Assembly (NCBI RefSeq): GCF_001422245.1
Contig: NZ_LMMM01000001.1
Span: 125,422 to 189,421 of the forward strand
Direction: 5' to 3'
From: Rhizobium sp. Leaf262
GTDB taxonomy: Bacteria > Pseudomonadota > Alphaproteobacteria > Rhizobiales > Rhizobiaceae
DNA length: 64,000 nucleotides
A model generated the notes under the pieces. The model saw only the letters and a list, made by a program, of their open reading frames with translations, ran no database searches and had not been told where the DNA came from. The first letter of the stretch is position 1, and every line of letters starts with the position of its first letter. Shown here piece after piece: positions 33,212 to 43,031 of this stretch. The translations under genes were made by a program, and so were the position numbers.

Positions 33212-33981
33212 CAGACCCGATCCTTTCCGTGCGCAATCTGGAGCGCCGTTACGGTAACTTCATCGGCTGCACGGATATTTCATTCGATGTCTGGCCGGGT
33301 GAGGTCGTCGCCATCGTCGGCGAATCCGGGTCTGGAAAAACCACATTGCTCAATTGTATATCCGCGCGGCTCGAACAGTCGTCCGGCAGTATTTGTTACC
33401 GCATGCGCGACGGCCGGTTTCCCGATCTTTCAGAGCTTTCGGAAGCCGAGCGCCGATTTCTGGCACGTACCGATTGGGGCTTCGTCCACCAGAATCCCGC
33501 AGACGGCCTGCGCATGCGGGTATCAGCCGGTGCCAATGTCGGTGAGCGTTTGATGGCGGTTGGTGACCGACATTATGGCGATATACGCCGTACGGCTGGT
33601 GAATGGTTGTCGCGGGTCGAAATCGCAGCAGATCGTATCGACGATCAGCCGGTGGCGTTCTCGGGTGGCATGCGCCAGCGGTTGCAGATCGCACGCAATC
33701 TGGTCACCCATCCACGGCTGATCTTTATGGACGAGCCGACAGGCGGCCTCGATGTTTCCGTGCAGGCACGCGTGCTGGACTTGCTGCGCGGCCTCGTCAA
33801 CGATCTCGGCCTGTCCGTCGTCATCGTCACTCACGATCTTGCCGTGGCGCGTCTGCTGTCTCAACGCATGATCGTCATGAAGAGCGGACGTATTGTGGAG
33901 CAGGGACTGACCGACAGGGTCCTGGACGATCCGCAGCATTCCTACACCCAGCTTCTTGTTGCTTCGATTCCGGAGAGCTGA
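33208..33981 (+). CDS. phnK: C-P lyase-associated ABC-type ATPase PhnK
   Basis: 257 residues; an ABC ATPase that docks on the C-P lyase core rather than on a membrane permease. Walker A is GESGSGKTT, signature FSGGMRQRLQ, Walker B LIFMDEPTGGLD and switch THDLAVAR. The start is the ATG overlapping the phnJ stop; phnL begins 2 bases after its end. Confidence 0.94.
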   Translation: MTDPILSVRNLERRYGNFIGCTDISFDVWPGEVVAIVGESGSGKTTLLNCISARLEQSSGSICYRMRDGRFPDLSELSEAERRFLARTDWGFVHQNPADGLRMRVSAGANVGERLMAVGDRHYGDIRRTAGEWLSRVEIAADRIDDQPVAFSGGMRQRLQIARNLVTHPRLIFMDEPTGGLDVSVQARVLDLLRGLVNDLGLSVVIVTHDLAVARLLSQRMIVMKSGRIVEQGLTDRVLDDPQHSYTQLLVASIPES

Positions 33982-33983
33982 CC

Positions 33984-34730
33984 ATGACGGTTCATCAAGC
34001 CTTTACAACGCCTGCCGAAGACGTCGTTCTCTCGGTCAGCGATGTCACCAAGTCTTTCACCATGCATCTGCGCGATGGCATCGTTCTGCCTGTTGTCAAA
34101 AACGTCAGCTTCGACCTTCGCCGCGGTGAGTGCGTCGTGTTGGGTGGCCCGTCCGGTGTCGGGAAATCGTCGATCCTACGAATGGTCTATGGCAATTACG
34201 CTATTGATCACGGCCGGATTCTCGTTCGCGACGGATCAACCAGGACGATGCAGGATCTTGGCACTGGCGATCCGCGCCTGATCCTGCAACTCAGGCATAC
34301 CAGCATCGGTTATGTCAGCCAGTTTTTGCGGGCGGTACCACGGGTTTCGGCGCTGGAAATCGTTGCCGAACCGCTGACCGCGCGGGGCGTGTCCCGCACC
34401 GATGCAATTGGGCGCGCTGCCGAACTGCTTCTTCGCTTGAACCTGCCGGAGGCGCTCTTCGGTCTGCCTCCCGCGACATTTTCCGGCGGTGAAAAGCAAC
34501 GCGTCAATATTGCCCGGGGCTTTATCACGGATCATCCGATCCTGTTGCTCGATGAACCCACGGCTTCCCTCGATGCGGAAAACCGAGATGTCGTGGTGGC
34601 AATGATCACTGAAAAACTTGCCGTGGGGACCGCAATTCTCGGCATTTTCCACGATGTGCCCGTTCGCAATGCCGTGGTGACACGCATGCTGGATGTTTCG
34701 AATTTTTCAGCCAGAAAGAGTGCAGCATGA
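33984..34730 (+). CDS. phnL: C-P lyase-associated ABC-type ATPase PhnL
   Basis: 248 residues. Walker A is GGPSGVGKSS, signature FSGGEKQRVNIARG, Walker B LLLDEPTASLD, and the histidine switch reads FHD. The N-terminus SVSDVTKSFTMHLRDGIVLPVVKNVSF is typical for PhnL, which joins the ribosylation step with PhnG, H and I. The stop overlaps the following transferase start by 4 bases. Confidence 0.94.
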   Translation: MTVHQAFTTPAEDVVLSVSDVTKSFTMHLRDGIVLPVVKNVSFDLRRGECVVLGGPSGVGKSSILRMVYGNYAIDHGRILVRDGSTRTMQDLGTGDPRLILQLRHTSIGYVSQFLRAVPRVSALEIVAEPLTARGVSRTDAIGRAAELLLRLNLPEALFGLPPATFSGGEKQRVNIARGFITDHPILLLDEPTASLDAENRDVVVAMITEKLAVGTAILGIFHDVPVRNAVVTRMLDVSNFSARKSAA

Positions 34731-35341
34731 CGAAGCTTTCCATCGCACCGCTCATTCACGAAAGCGCCGAGGTCATGGACTGCGATCTCGGTCGCTATAC
34801 GGAGATTGCCGAAGGCTGCCGGATCCTGGAAACCGAAATGGGCGACTATTCCTACATAGAGCGCGGCGGGCAGGTATGGTGTGCAACGATCGGTAAATTT
34901 GTGAATATCGCAGCGAGTGTGCGGATCAACGCCACCAATCATCCCATGGATCGTGCCAGCCTTCACCATTTCACATATCGCGCTGGCGATTATTGGGATG
35001 ATGCAGGCGATGAGGCGGAATTCTTCGCTGCACGCCGCGCAAAACGTGTCGTGATCGGGCACGATGTCTGGATCGGTCACGGTGCCACGCTGCTTCCCGG
35101 ATTGCATGTCGGAAATGGTGCCGTGATCGGGGCAGGGGCCGTCGTGTCGCGCAATGTCGCGCCTTACACAGTTGTCGGTGGCGTCCCCGCCCGCCTGATC
35201 CGGGCGCGCTTTACGAGTGACATCGGGGCGCGGATGGACCGTCTGGCCTGGTGGGATTGGTCGCATGACGCGCTGTTTGAAGCACTGCGCAACTTCCGCG
35301 ACCTGTCCGCGGAAGAATTTCTCACACGATACGATGGTTGA
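34727..35341 (+). CDS. Hexapeptide-repeat acyltransferase of phosphonate operons
   Basis: 204 residues with a left-handed beta-helix built from hexapeptide repeats (VVIGHDVWIGHGATLLPGLHVGNGAVIGAGAVVSRNV near 105-142). The conserved GGVPARLI and WWDW C-terminal elements follow. It belongs to the subgroup found within phn operons, not to the PhnO GNAT family, and probably acetylates aminophosphonates or an intermediate. Start overlaps phnL; phnC begins 83 bases further on. Confidence 0.88.
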   Translation: MTKLSIAPLIHESAEVMDCDLGRYTEIAEGCRILETEMGDYSYIERGGQVWCATIGKFVNIAASVRINATNHPMDRASLHHFTYRAGDYWDDAGDEAEFFAARRAKRVVIGHDVWIGHGATLLPGLHVGNGAVIGAGAVVSRNVAPYTVVGGVPARLIRARFTSDIGARMDRLAWWDWSHDALFEALRNFRDLSAEEFLTRYDG

Positions 35342-35424
35342 CACAAAAACTTCACCCAATCGTCACCGTACGATCATCGAAAGCCGCCCAATGTCCTTCA
35401 AACGACCGGCGTCAGGAGCATGAT

Positions 35425-36267
35425 ATGACCGCTATCACCGTGTCTCAACTTTCGAAAAAATATGGCAGCACTCGGGCCCTCGATAATGTGAGCGTGACGC
35501 TGGAGCGCGGGGAGATGGTCGCTTTGATCGGCGCATCCGGTTCGGGAAAAAGCACGCTCATCCGCCACATTGCAGGCCTCGAGACAGGTGACGGACAAGG
35601 TGGCCGTATCGAAATTCTCGATACCGTATCGCAAAAAGCCGGACGTTTGACCGGATATGTCAAACGCGGCGCTGTAGCCGTGCTTTTCCAGCAGTTCAAT
35701 CTCGTCGGCCGTTTGTCGGTCCTGACCAATGTCCTCATCGGCCTGCTCGGTCGCGTGCCACAATGGCGCGGTACGCTTGGTCTGTTCAACGCGGCTGAAA
35801 AAGAGGCTGCCCGCGCAGCGCTCAAGCGCGTCGGCATCCCGCAGGTGGCCATGCAGCGCTCATCGACCCTGTCCGGTGGGCAGCAGCAACGTGCGGCAAT
35901 TGCCCGGACCCTGGTTCAGGGGGCCGAAATCCTGATCGCCGATGAACCTATTTCCGCGCTCGATCCATCCTCCGCACGCCGTGTGATGGATGTGCTGGCC
36001 GACATCAACGCGCAAGACAACATCACAGTGCTCGTATCGCTGCATCAGGTCGAATATGCGCGGCGATATTGCAAACGCACCATTGCGATGCGCAATGGCG
36101 CCATTGTGTTCGATGGTCCGTCGAGCGCGCTTTCCAACGCATTCCTCGCCGAACTCTATGGCTCGGCATCGGAAGAACTGGTCCTGCCGGATGCCCCGGC
36201 GGAGCAAACTGCTCCCGTGCCTGTCACGGGTCTGCCCAACCGTCAGTCGGTCCTGACGACCGCCTGA
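35425..36267 (+). CDS. phnC: Phosphonate ABC importer ATPase PhnC
   Basis: 280 residues. Walker A GASGSGKST, signature LSGGQQQRAAIARTL, Walker B ILIADEPISALD and switch SLHQVEYAR are intact. The insertion VLIGLLGRVPQWRGTLGLFN is characteristic of PhnC. The start at 35425 follows CAGGAGCATGAT. First gene of the import module, followed by phnD. Confidence 0.94.
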   Translation: MTAITVSQLSKKYGSTRALDNVSVTLERGEMVALIGASGSGKSTLIRHIAGLETGDGQGGRIEILDTVSQKAGRLTGYVKRGAVAVLFQQFNLVGRLSVLTNVLIGLLGRVPQWRGTLGLFNAAEKEAARAALKRVGIPQVAMQRSSTLSGGQQQRAAIARTLVQGAEILIADEPISALDPSSARRVMDVLADINAQDNITVLVSLHQVEYARRYCKRTIAMRNGAIVFDGPSSALSNAFLAELYGSASEELVLPDAPAEQTAPVPVTGLPNRQSVLTTA

Positions 36268-36292
36268 TTTCACCCGATATCGGAGACCTTCC

Positions 36293-37288
36293 ATGAACGC
36301 GATACTGAAAAGCATGGCGGCGGTGTTCATCGCCTTGACGATGACCACTGCGGCACTTGCGCAGGAAACAATCAACTTCGGCATCATCTCGACGGAATCC
36401 CAGCAAAACCTCAAGACGACCTGGGACCCCTTCCTCGCCGACATGAAGACCAAGACCGGTCTCGACGTAAAGGCCTTCTTTGCCTCCGATTACGCCGGTA
36501 TCATCGAAGGCATGCGCTTCAACAAGGTACAAGTCGCATGGTACGGCAACAAGTCTGCCATGGAAGCCGTCGACCGTGCCAATGGCGAGATCTTCGTGCA
36601 GAGCGTCGCGGTTGGTGGTGAGCCGGGTTACTGGTCTGTTGTCATCGTTCCCAAGGACTCACCGATCCAGTCCATCGACGACGTCCTGAAATGCGACAAG
36701 TCGATCAATTTCGGTCTCGGTGACCCAAATTCGACGTCCGGCTATCTCGTCCCGATGACCTTCGTGTTCGGTGCACGCGGCATTGACCCCAAGGCGTGCT
36801 TTAAAAACGTTACCAACGCAAACCACGAAACAAATGCGATGGCCGTTGCCAACAAGCAGCTGGATGCAGCCGCCAACAACACGGAAAACATGGCTCTGAT
36901 CAAGCAGAACAAGCCGGATGCCTATGCTAATATTCGCGAAATCTGGCGCTCGCCGCTGATCCCGTCCGATCCGATCGTATGGCGCAAGGACGTGTCGGAA
37001 GACACCAAGGAAAAGCTGCGCGATTTCTTCCTGACCTATGGCACCGACAAGTCCAAAGGCGATGTCGCTGCCGAAAAGAAGATTCTCGCCGGGCTGAAGT
37101 GGGCACCCTTCCGCGCTTCAACGGACAAGCAGCTGCTGCCCGTCCGCGTCATGGAACTGTCGAAGTCGATTTCCCAGACAAAGGCAGACCCATCGCTTTC
37201 TGCCGATGCCAAAGCCGCCAAGATCAAGGATCTGACCGATCAGAAAAGCAAGTTTGAAGCCGAACTCGCCACTGCATCGAAGACCTGA
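36293..37288 (+). CDS. phnD: Phosphonate-binding protein PhnD
   Basis: A periplasmic binding protein of 331 residues with a signal peptide (cleavage after ALA near 23, then QETINFGIIS). The phosphonate-contacting segments AWYGNKSAMEAV and LGDPNSTSGYLVP are present. It delivers phosphonates to PhnE/PhnC. GGAGACC precedes the ATG. Confidence 0.94.
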   Translation: MNAILKSMAAVFIALTMTTAALAQETINFGIISTESQQNLKTTWDPFLADMKTKTGLDVKAFFASDYAGIIEGMRFNKVQVAWYGNKSAMEAVDRANGEIFVQSVAVGGEPGYWSVVIVPKDSPIQSIDDVLKCDKSINFGLGDPNSTSGYLVPMTFVFGARGIDPKACFKNVTNANHETNAMAVANKQLDAAANNTENMALIKQNKPDAYANIREIWRSPLIPSDPIVWRKDVSEDTKEKLRDFFLTYGTDKSKGDVAAEKKILAGLKWAPFRASTDKQLLPVRVMELSKSISQTKADPSLSADAKAAKIKDLTDQKSKFEAELATASKT

Positions 37289-37352
37289 TCCCTCCTGATG
37301 TCAAAAGGGCGGGACCTCTGGGCCCGCCCACTCCAGCACTGGAACGACGACG

Positions 37353-38162
37353 ATGAGCGAAACCTCCCTGGAAACCAAACTGATGCCTGCGGGTTCCGCC
37401 AGACAGCCTGGTGGTTTGCGCAATGGTCTGCTCATGCTGGCACTGGTTGCCGCGCTGGCCATCAGCTGGGGCCCGGCAGAAATGAGCCGATGGACCTATC
37501 TCTTTACCGATAGCGGTAATATGGCGACCTACGCCAAAGATTTTCTCAAACCCGATTTTTCGACGTGGCAATATTACCTCGAGGAAATGATCGTCACGGT
37601 CCAGATCGCGGTCTGGGGTACGTTTCTGGCGGTTCTGTTGTCGATTCCTTTCGGTATCCTGTGCGCCCACAACATGGCACCGTGGTGGGTCAACCAGCCC
37701 GTTCGCCGTCTTATGGATATGTTTCGCGCCATCCACGAAGTCGTCTTCGCGGTGCTTTTTGTCGTCGCAGTCGGGCTTGGTCCGTTTGCCGGCGTCATGG
37801 CGCTGTTCATTCACACAACGGGCATTCTGGCCAAGCTGTTTTCCGAGGCTGTCGAAGCCATTGATCCACGGCCAGTCGAAGCCATCCGCACAACGGGTGC
37901 ATCCCGGATTCAGCAGGTTGTTTTCGGTGTCATTCCACAGGTGTTGCCGCTGTGGATTTCGTTTTCGCTGTATCGGCTGGAATCGAATATCCGCTCGGCA
38001 ACTGTTCTCGGGCTGATCGGCGCTGGCGGCATCGGCCAGGTCTTGTTCGAAACCATCCGCGGCTTCTATTACCCGCAGGCCTCCGCCATCATCATCATCA
38101 TCGTTCTGACTGTCACGCTCATGGATTTGATCTCGCAGCAATTGCGTAAGATCGTCATCTGA
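37353..38162 (+). CDS. phnE: Phosphonate ABC permease PhnE
   Basis: 269 residues with about six membrane segments and the PhnE-type loop [33 protein letters not shown]-terminal [16 protein letters not shown] is conserved. Many rhizobia carry two phnE genes in tandem; here only one lies between phnD and phnM, so the permease is probably a homodimer. Confidence 0.93.
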   Translation: MSETSLETKLMPAGSARQPGGLRNGLLMLALVAALAISWGPAEMSRWTYLFTDSGNMATYAKDFLKPDFSTWQYYLEEMIVTVQIAVWGTFLAVLLSIPFGILCAHNMAPWWVNQPVRRLMDMFRAIHEVVFAVLFVVAVGLGPFAGVMALFIHTTGILAKLFSEAVEAIDPRPVEAIRTTGASRIQQVVFGVIPQVLPLWISFSLYRLESNIRSATVLGLIGAGGIGQVLFETIRGFYYPQASAIIIIIVLTVTLMDLISQQLRKIVI

Positions 38163-38185
38163 CCCTTTAAAACTCGTCAACCCGA

Positions 38186-39334
38186 ATGAACATCATGCAA
38201 AACGATCTGATCTTTACAAATTGTGCCATCGTCCTCCCCACTGAAATCATTGAGGGAACGCTGTGCGTTCGCGATGGCAACATCGCAGATATTGCGCACG
38301 GACGCTCCGCCACCGGTCTCGATCTCAATGGCGATTACGTTATTCCCGGCTGCGTCGAACTGCACACAGACCATCTTGAAACCCATGTCATGCCGCGACC
38401 GAAAGTGCGCTGGAACATGGACGCGGCATTGCAGGCGCATGACGGGCAGATCGCGACGGCGGGTATTACGACTGTGTTCGACGCGTTGCGTGTAGGCATG
38501 GACGGCGATACCGAACTCGGTTCTGCCGACATGTCGATGATGGCGCAGACCATTTCGGCAGCATCTGCGGCGGACCGCCTCAGGGCGGAGCATTTCATCC
38601 ATCTGCGCTGCGAGGTCTCGATGCCGGATGCGGCAGAGCATTTCGATGAGATGAAGAGAAATGACAGGGTGCGGCTCGCATCCCTGATGGACCACGCGCC
38701 CGGCCAGCGGCAGTTCGTAAGCCTTGATGCATACCGCATCTATTATCAGGGCAAAAAGAAAATTTCCGACGCAGAATTTGCCGCTTTCAGCGAAAGACGG
38801 ATCGCTCAGTCTGAGGCCTATTCCGCCAAAAATCGTCAGGCGATCGCCCAGCAATGCCATGCGGCGCATATAGCCCTTGCGTCCCACGACGACGCGACGG
38901 CGGAACACGTTGCGGAAGGGATGGAACTCGGTGTCTCACTGGCAGAATTTCCAACGACAGTGTCGGCAGCTTTGCTGTCGCGGGATGCTGGACTGCAAGT
39001 GTTGATGGGCGCGCCGAATGTGGTGCGCGGCGGGTCTCACTCCGGCAATGTCTCGGCCCTTGAGCTGCTGGAGAAAGGCGCTCTCGATATTCTCTCGTCC
39101 GACTACGTGCCCTCCAGCCTAATACAGGCGGCGTTCCTGTTGTGGGAAAAGGACATCATCGATCTCCCTCAGTCCGTCCGCTTGATTTCGGCCAATCCGG
39201 CACAGGCAGCCAAACTGGACGATCGTGGGTGTATTGAAATTGGGCGCCGCGCCGATCTTGTCAGAGTCCGCGCGACTGCAGGTTTGCCCCCTCTCGTCAC
39301 AGGCGTCTGGCGGCAGGGAATGCGGATTGCCTGA
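38186..39334 (+). CDS. phnM: Ribosylphosphonate triphosphate hydrolase PhnM
   Basis: An amidohydrolase-fold enzyme of 382 residues that releases pyrophosphate from 5-phosphoribosyl-phosphonate triphosphate before PhnJ acts. Metal motifs are ELHTDHLETH near 53-62, a later SHDDATAEH, and SSDYVPSS near the C-terminus. An alternative ATG three codons in cannot be excluded. Last phn gene; it converges on the Lrp-type gene 7 bases away. No phnN or phnP follows. Confidence 0.93.
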   Translation: MNIMQNDLIFTNCAIVLPTEIIEGTLCVRDGNIADIAHGRSATGLDLNGDYVIPGCVELHTDHLETHVMPRPKVRWNMDAALQAHDGQIATAGITTVFDALRVGMDGDTELGSADMSMMAQTISAASAADRLRAEHFIHLRCEVSMPDAAEHFDEMKRNDRVRLASLMDHAPGQRQFVSLDAYRIYYQGKKKISDAEFAAFSERRIAQSEAYSAKNRQAIAQQCHAAHIALASHDDATAEHVAEGMELGVSLAEFPTTVSAALLSRDAGLQVLMGAPNVVRGGSHSGNVSALELLEKGALDILSSDYVPSSLIQAAFLLWEKDIIDLPQSVRLISANPAQAAKLDDRGCIEIGRRADLVRVRATAGLPPLVTGVWRQGMRIA

Positions 39335-39341
39335 CACTATG

Positions 39342-39809
39342 TCACAGCCGCGCCCGGGTAGAGCGTGGCGTCGACAAAAGCAGGCTCGTTTCGCTCCCGG
39401 TTATGCCGGGAACGAGGCGGATGCGGCGTAAAACAGAATCGAAATCGCTCAAGGTGGCGGCGCTCAATTCGACGATGAGGTCCCACCGGCCATTGGTCGT
39501 GTGGATTTCCGAGATTTCGGAAAAACTGCCAAGGGCGCGAATGACGCGGTCGGTCACATGCCCCTCGATCTCGATCATCATAATTCCGCGCACGGCCTCA
39601 TCCACTGCATCCGCTCGCAGGATGACCGTGTAGCCGAGGATCGCGCCACTTTGTTCAAGACGCTCGATTCGCGCCCGAACGGTTGCGCGAGACGTTGCCG
39701 TTTCCACGGCGAGATCGGAAATGCTGCGGCGTCCATTGTGACGCAAAAGGGTGATCAGCCTTTTGTCGAGATGATCCATTGTTACCACTTTGGCTTCCAT
39801 ATTTTTCAT
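39342..39809 (-). CDS. Lrp/AsnC-family regulator of arginine catabolism (probable)
   Basis: 155 residues: a helix-turn-helix (about 12-60, LDKRLITLLRHNGRRSISDLAVETATSRATVRARI) and an RAM ligand-binding domain. It is divergent from the arginase gene with a 94-base intergenic region, so arginase and ornithine cyclodeaminase are the likely targets and arginine or ornithine the likely effector. No strong ribosome site marks the start; the second Met (codon 4) is an alternative. Confidence 0.88.
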   Translation of the reverse strand: MKNMEAKVVTMDHLDKRLITLLRHNGRRSISDLAVETATSRATVRARIERLEQSGAILGYTVILRADAVDEAVRGIMMIEIEGHVTDRVIRALGSFSEISEIHTTNGRWDLIVELSAATLSDFDSVLRRIRLVPGITGSETSLLLSTPRSTRARL

Positions 39810-39903
39810 TATGATAAGATACTAGTTGCTTTTTGCCAATATTACCTGTTCGTTCTGCCATGCAATCATGGTTTGCTTCCTTTAGAAAAGAAAGGGAACG
39901 CTC

Positions 39904-40824
39904 ATGGAATGCAGGCTTATCGGTGTACCGCTGCAAATCGGTGCCGGACAACTGGGTTGCGAGATGGGGCCGAGTGCGCTTCGGATCGCGGGGTTGAAAT
40001 CGGCTCTGGAAGAGCTTGGCCATTCTGTGATCGATGTTGGCAACATCACGCCATCGCCTCTGCGCGAATTCGCACATCCCAATCCGGCGGTCCATCACCT
40101 GTCAGAAACGGTTGCGTGGACCGAGACCCTGATGGAGGTCGCCTACCGGGAAAGCGAAGCCGCGATGCCGATCTTTCTTGGCGGCGATCATGCCATTTCT
40201 GCCGGTAGTGTTGTTGGGATTGCAAGGCGGGCAGCAGAGCTTAGCCGTCCGCTGTTTGTCCTTTGGCTGGATGCGCACACGGATTATCATACGTTGGAAA
40301 CGACGCGCAGCGGCAATCTGCATGGAACGCCGGTTGCCTATTACAGTGGACGCCATGGCTTTGAGGGCTATTTTCCACCCGTTTCAAATCCAGTGGACCC
40401 GAAAAACATCTGTATGATCGGCATTCGTAGCGTCGATCCTGCCGAAAGCATCGCGCTGGACGAAAGCGGCGTGACCATCCACGACATGCGGATGATCGAT
40501 GAACATGGTGTGGCGGTTCTGTTGCGCGAGTTTCTGGCGCGTGTCGAGGCGGCCAATGGTTTGTTGCATGTCAGCCTAGACGTTGATTTTCTCGATCCCT
40601 CCATTGCACCGGCGGTGGGAACCACCGTGCCTGGTGGCGCAACCTTTCGCGAGGCGCATCTGGTCATGGAAATGCTTTGCGACAGCGATCTCGTCTCCAG
40701 CCTCGATCTGGTGGAACTCAACCCGTTTCTCGATGAACGTGGACGCACTGCGCGCCTGATGGTGGATTTGACGGCAAGCCTTATGGGCAAACGCGTCATG
40801 GATCGCCCGACGCGAGCCGGTTGA
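39904..40824 (+). CDS. rocF: Arginase
   Basis: Hydrolyses arginine to ornithine and urea with a binuclear Mn centre. The product is 306 residues. Metal motifs: GGDHAIS with His96, DAHTDYH with Asp123, His125 and Asp127, and SLDVDFLDP near 221-229. The family motif usually reads DAHxDxN; the final His here is a small variation. AAAGGGAA precedes the ATG. Ornithine cyclodeaminase follows after 13 bases and consumes the product. Confidence 0.95.
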   Translation: MECRLIGVPLQIGAGQLGCEMGPSALRIAGLKSALEELGHSVIDVGNITPSPLREFAHPNPAVHHLSETVAWTETLMEVAYRESEAAMPIFLGGDHAISAGSVVGIARRAAELSRPLFVLWLDAHTDYHTLETTRSGNLHGTPVAYYSGRHGFEGYFPPVSNPVDPKNICMIGIRSVDPAESIALDESGVTIHDMRMIDEHGVAVLLREFLARVEAANGLLHVSLDVDFLDPSIAPAVGTTVPGGATFREAHLVMEMLCDSDLVSSLDLVELNPFLDERGRTARLMVDLTASLMGKRVMDRPTRAG

Positions 40825-40837
40825 GGGGAAATTTCAG

Positions 40838-41923
40838 ATGTCTATCACACAAAATCTCAACATCGTGCCTTTCGTCAGCGTGGACAACATGATGAAGCTT
40901 GTCCTGACCGTCGGCATCGATACCTTCCTGACGGAGCTTGCCGATACGATCGAAGAAGACTTTCTTCGCTGGGAAAGTTTCGACAAAACGGCGCGCATCG
41001 CGTCCCACTCTCAGGACGGCGTTATCGAACTGATGCCGACCAGCGACGGGCAACTCTACGGTTTCAAATACGTCAATGGTCACCCAAAAAATACCAGACA
41101 GGGTCGCCAGACCGTGACCGCCTTCGGCGTGCTGTCGGACGTCGGTAATGGCTATCCCATGCTGTTGTCCGAGATGACAATCCTCACCGCTTTGCGGACG
41201 GCCTCGACATCTGCGCTGGCGGCAAAATATCTCGCCCGCAAAGATGCCCGCTCTATGGCCATCATCGGTAATGGCGCTCAAAGCGAGTTTCAGGCGCGCG
41301 CCTTCAAGGCCATTCTCGGGGTAGATCACCTGCGTCTATACGATATCGATCCGCAGGCCAGCCTGAAATGCCAGCAAAATCTCAAGGCCCAAGGCTTCAA
41401 GATCACCATTTGCGAAAGTGCAGAAGAGGCGGTCGAGGGCGCAGATATCATCACAACCGTTACAGCCGACAAACAATATGCGACTATCCTGACCGACAAC
41501 ATGGTCGGCCCCGGCGTTCACATCAATGCAGTCGGCGGCGATTGTCCCGGAAAGACCGAACTACACGGCGACATCCTCCTACGCTCGGATATTTTTGTGG
41601 AGTACCCGCCGCAGACCCGCATTGAAGGCGAAATTCAGCAATTGTCTCAGGACCATCCGGTTTTCGAATTGTGGCAGGTCATGGCTGGCAGGATTGAAGG
41701 ACGCAGGACCGACCGCCAGATCACGCTGTTCGACAGCGTCGGCTTTGCGATCGAGGATTTTTCGGCCCTTCGCTATGTCAGATCTAAACTTTCCGCGACG
41801 GGGCTTTACGCCGAGCTCGATCTGCTCGCTGACCCCGACGAGCCACGCGATCTCTACGGTATGCTGTTAAGATGCGAAGCATCCATGGAAGGCAGAGCGA
41901 CTGCTCTTACTCAGGACGCTTGA
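40838..41923 (+). CDS. ocd: Ornithine cyclodeaminase
   Basis: Converts ornithine to proline and ammonia using bound NAD. The product is 361 residues of the mu-crystallin family: GNGAQSEFQARAF (about 147-159) is the dinucleotide loop, VDNMMKLVL lies near the N-terminus, and the catalytic Asp is in GGDCPGKTEL. With arginase it forms the arginine-to-proline route typical of agrobacteria. Its end overlaps the convergent EamA gene by 13 bases. Confidence 0.94.
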   Translation: MSITQNLNIVPFVSVDNMMKLVLTVGIDTFLTELADTIEEDFLRWESFDKTARIASHSQDGVIELMPTSDGQLYGFKYVNGHPKNTRQGRQTVTAFGVLSDVGNGYPMLLSEMTILTALRTASTSALAAKYLARKDARSMAIIGNGAQSEFQARAFKAILGVDHLRLYDIDPQASLKCQQNLKAQGFKITICESAEEAVEGADIITTVTADKQYATILTDNMVGPGVHINAVGGDCPGKTELHGDILLRSDIFVEYPPQTRIEGEIQQLSQDHPVFELWQVMAGRIEGRRTDRQITLFDSVGFAIEDFSALRYVRSKLSATGLYAELDLLADPDEPRDLYGMLLRCEASMEGRATALTQDA

Positions 41924-42795
41924 TATCGTTTTCTGCGGGCCACCATCTGCTCTCGCCAGATGGTGAAAAGCCCGGCGGAAATGACGATGGCCGCACCGAT
42001 GACCATGTGCGCACTCAGCACTTCGCCATAGAGGGTAACGCCCACAATGGAGACCAGCACCAACTGGTAATAGGAGAATGGCTGGATGGATGCGGCATCG
42101 GCGACTTCAAAGGCGCGGATCAGAAGATAGTGTCCGCTCATGCCTGTCATGCAGAGCGCCAGCATCCAGCCCCAGTCGGATGGTGCCATGTCGACCCAAT
42201 AGAAGGGTCCGACAAGTGTCAGAACCACAGCGCCGGGAACGCCGGTATAAAAGAAACTTGTCGTGGCCGGGTCGGTCCGTCCCGCCAGTCGCGTGAGCAC
42301 GCTGTATATCGCCAGCAACAACGTGGCGGCAAAAGTCACCAGAAGTGTCAGGTCAAAGCCGCTGTCATCGGGTTTTAGGATGATGAGGACGCCGACAAAC
42401 CCGACGAGAATGGCCAGCCAGCGCCGCCACCCCACCTGCTCGCCAAGGATGGGTACTGAAAGCGCTGCCACGATGAGCGGGGCGGATGCGAAGATGGAGT
42501 GCGTATGCGCCAGCCCCACGACGGAAAAAGAGAAGATCGACATCACGATCTGAACCGCCAGGATGACGCCCCGGCTTGCCTGCAGAAAAAAGCGCTTCGT
42601 GGAAACGGCCTTCCGGATGCCGCCCTTCGCGCGCAGCGCCAGGAAAATCACAAAAAGCGCAAATGCCCAGTATCGCAGCATGGTGACGAAAACAGGCGGA
42701 TAGGCCGAGCCGAGATGCTTTGAAATGCCATCCTGTGCAGCAAAAATCGTAAAAGCCGCTAACGCGTAGAGATAACCAACGGATTGGGGAGGCAT
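41911..42795 (-). CDS. EamA/DMT-superfamily transporter
   Basis: 294 residues, ten predicted helices forming two EamA repeats (SAYPPVFVTMLRYWAFALFVIF in the first, GLFTIWREQ after the last). Drug/metabolite transporters of this type export amino acids or metabolites; the substrate is unknown. The start at 42795 gives the standard length; an upstream extension is polar and unlikely. Tail-to-tail overlap with ocd. Confidence 0.88.
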   Translation of the reverse strand: MPPQSVGYLYALAAFTIFAAQDGISKHLGSAYPPVFVTMLRYWAFALFVIFLALRAKGGIRKAVSTKRFFLQASRGVILAVQIVMSIFSFSVVGLAHTHSIFASAPLIVAALSVPILGEQVGWRRWLAILVGFVGVLIILKPDDSGFDLTLLVTFAATLLLAIYSVLTRLAGRTDPATTSFFYTGVPGAVVLTLVGPFYWVDMAPSDWGWMLALCMTGMSGHYLLIRAFEVADAASIQPFSYYQLVLVSIVGVTLYGEVLSAHMVIGAAIVISAGLFTIWREQMVARRKRYQAS

Positions 42796-42937
42796 GGGGT
42801 GCTCTATGTTCAGGCATTGTCTCTGCCGGGGATATGTCGGTCTTACCCCATTATCGTGGCAGGCAAAACCATTGATGCGATAATTTGGCATCTTAATCCC
42901 CATCGCCGACTGACCACGTGGCAGGATATCTAAAGAC

Positions 42938-42954
42938 AACATGTCATACATGTT
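42938..42954. promoter_or_regulatory. Operator-like palindrome overlapping the dehydratase promoter
   Basis: Perfect inverted repeat AACATGT-CAT-ACATGTT. Its last base is the first base of a TTGACA -35 box (42954-42959), consistent with repression by a GntR-type protein. No such regulator gene is adjacent. Confidence 0.55.
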
Positions 42955-42981
42955 TGACAATTATTGCAATATCTGTCTAAT
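42954..42981 (+). promoter_or_regulatory. Sigma-70-type promoter of the dehydratase-esterase-binding protein group
   Basis: TTGACA (42954-42959), 16 bases, TCTAAT (42976-42981, 5 of 6 to consensus), about 50 bases before the ATG at 43032. Confidence 0.5.
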
Positions 42982-43031
42982 AGGAACCATTACAGATCGA
43001 CGATAGCCGCCGGGCTGCATTGGGAGGACAG

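Noticed and set aside
37224-38180. 318-codon minus-strand open frame opposite phnE
   Set aside because: Antisense of phnE; strongly biased in Asp/Gln/Arg and lacking membrane or enzyme motifs.
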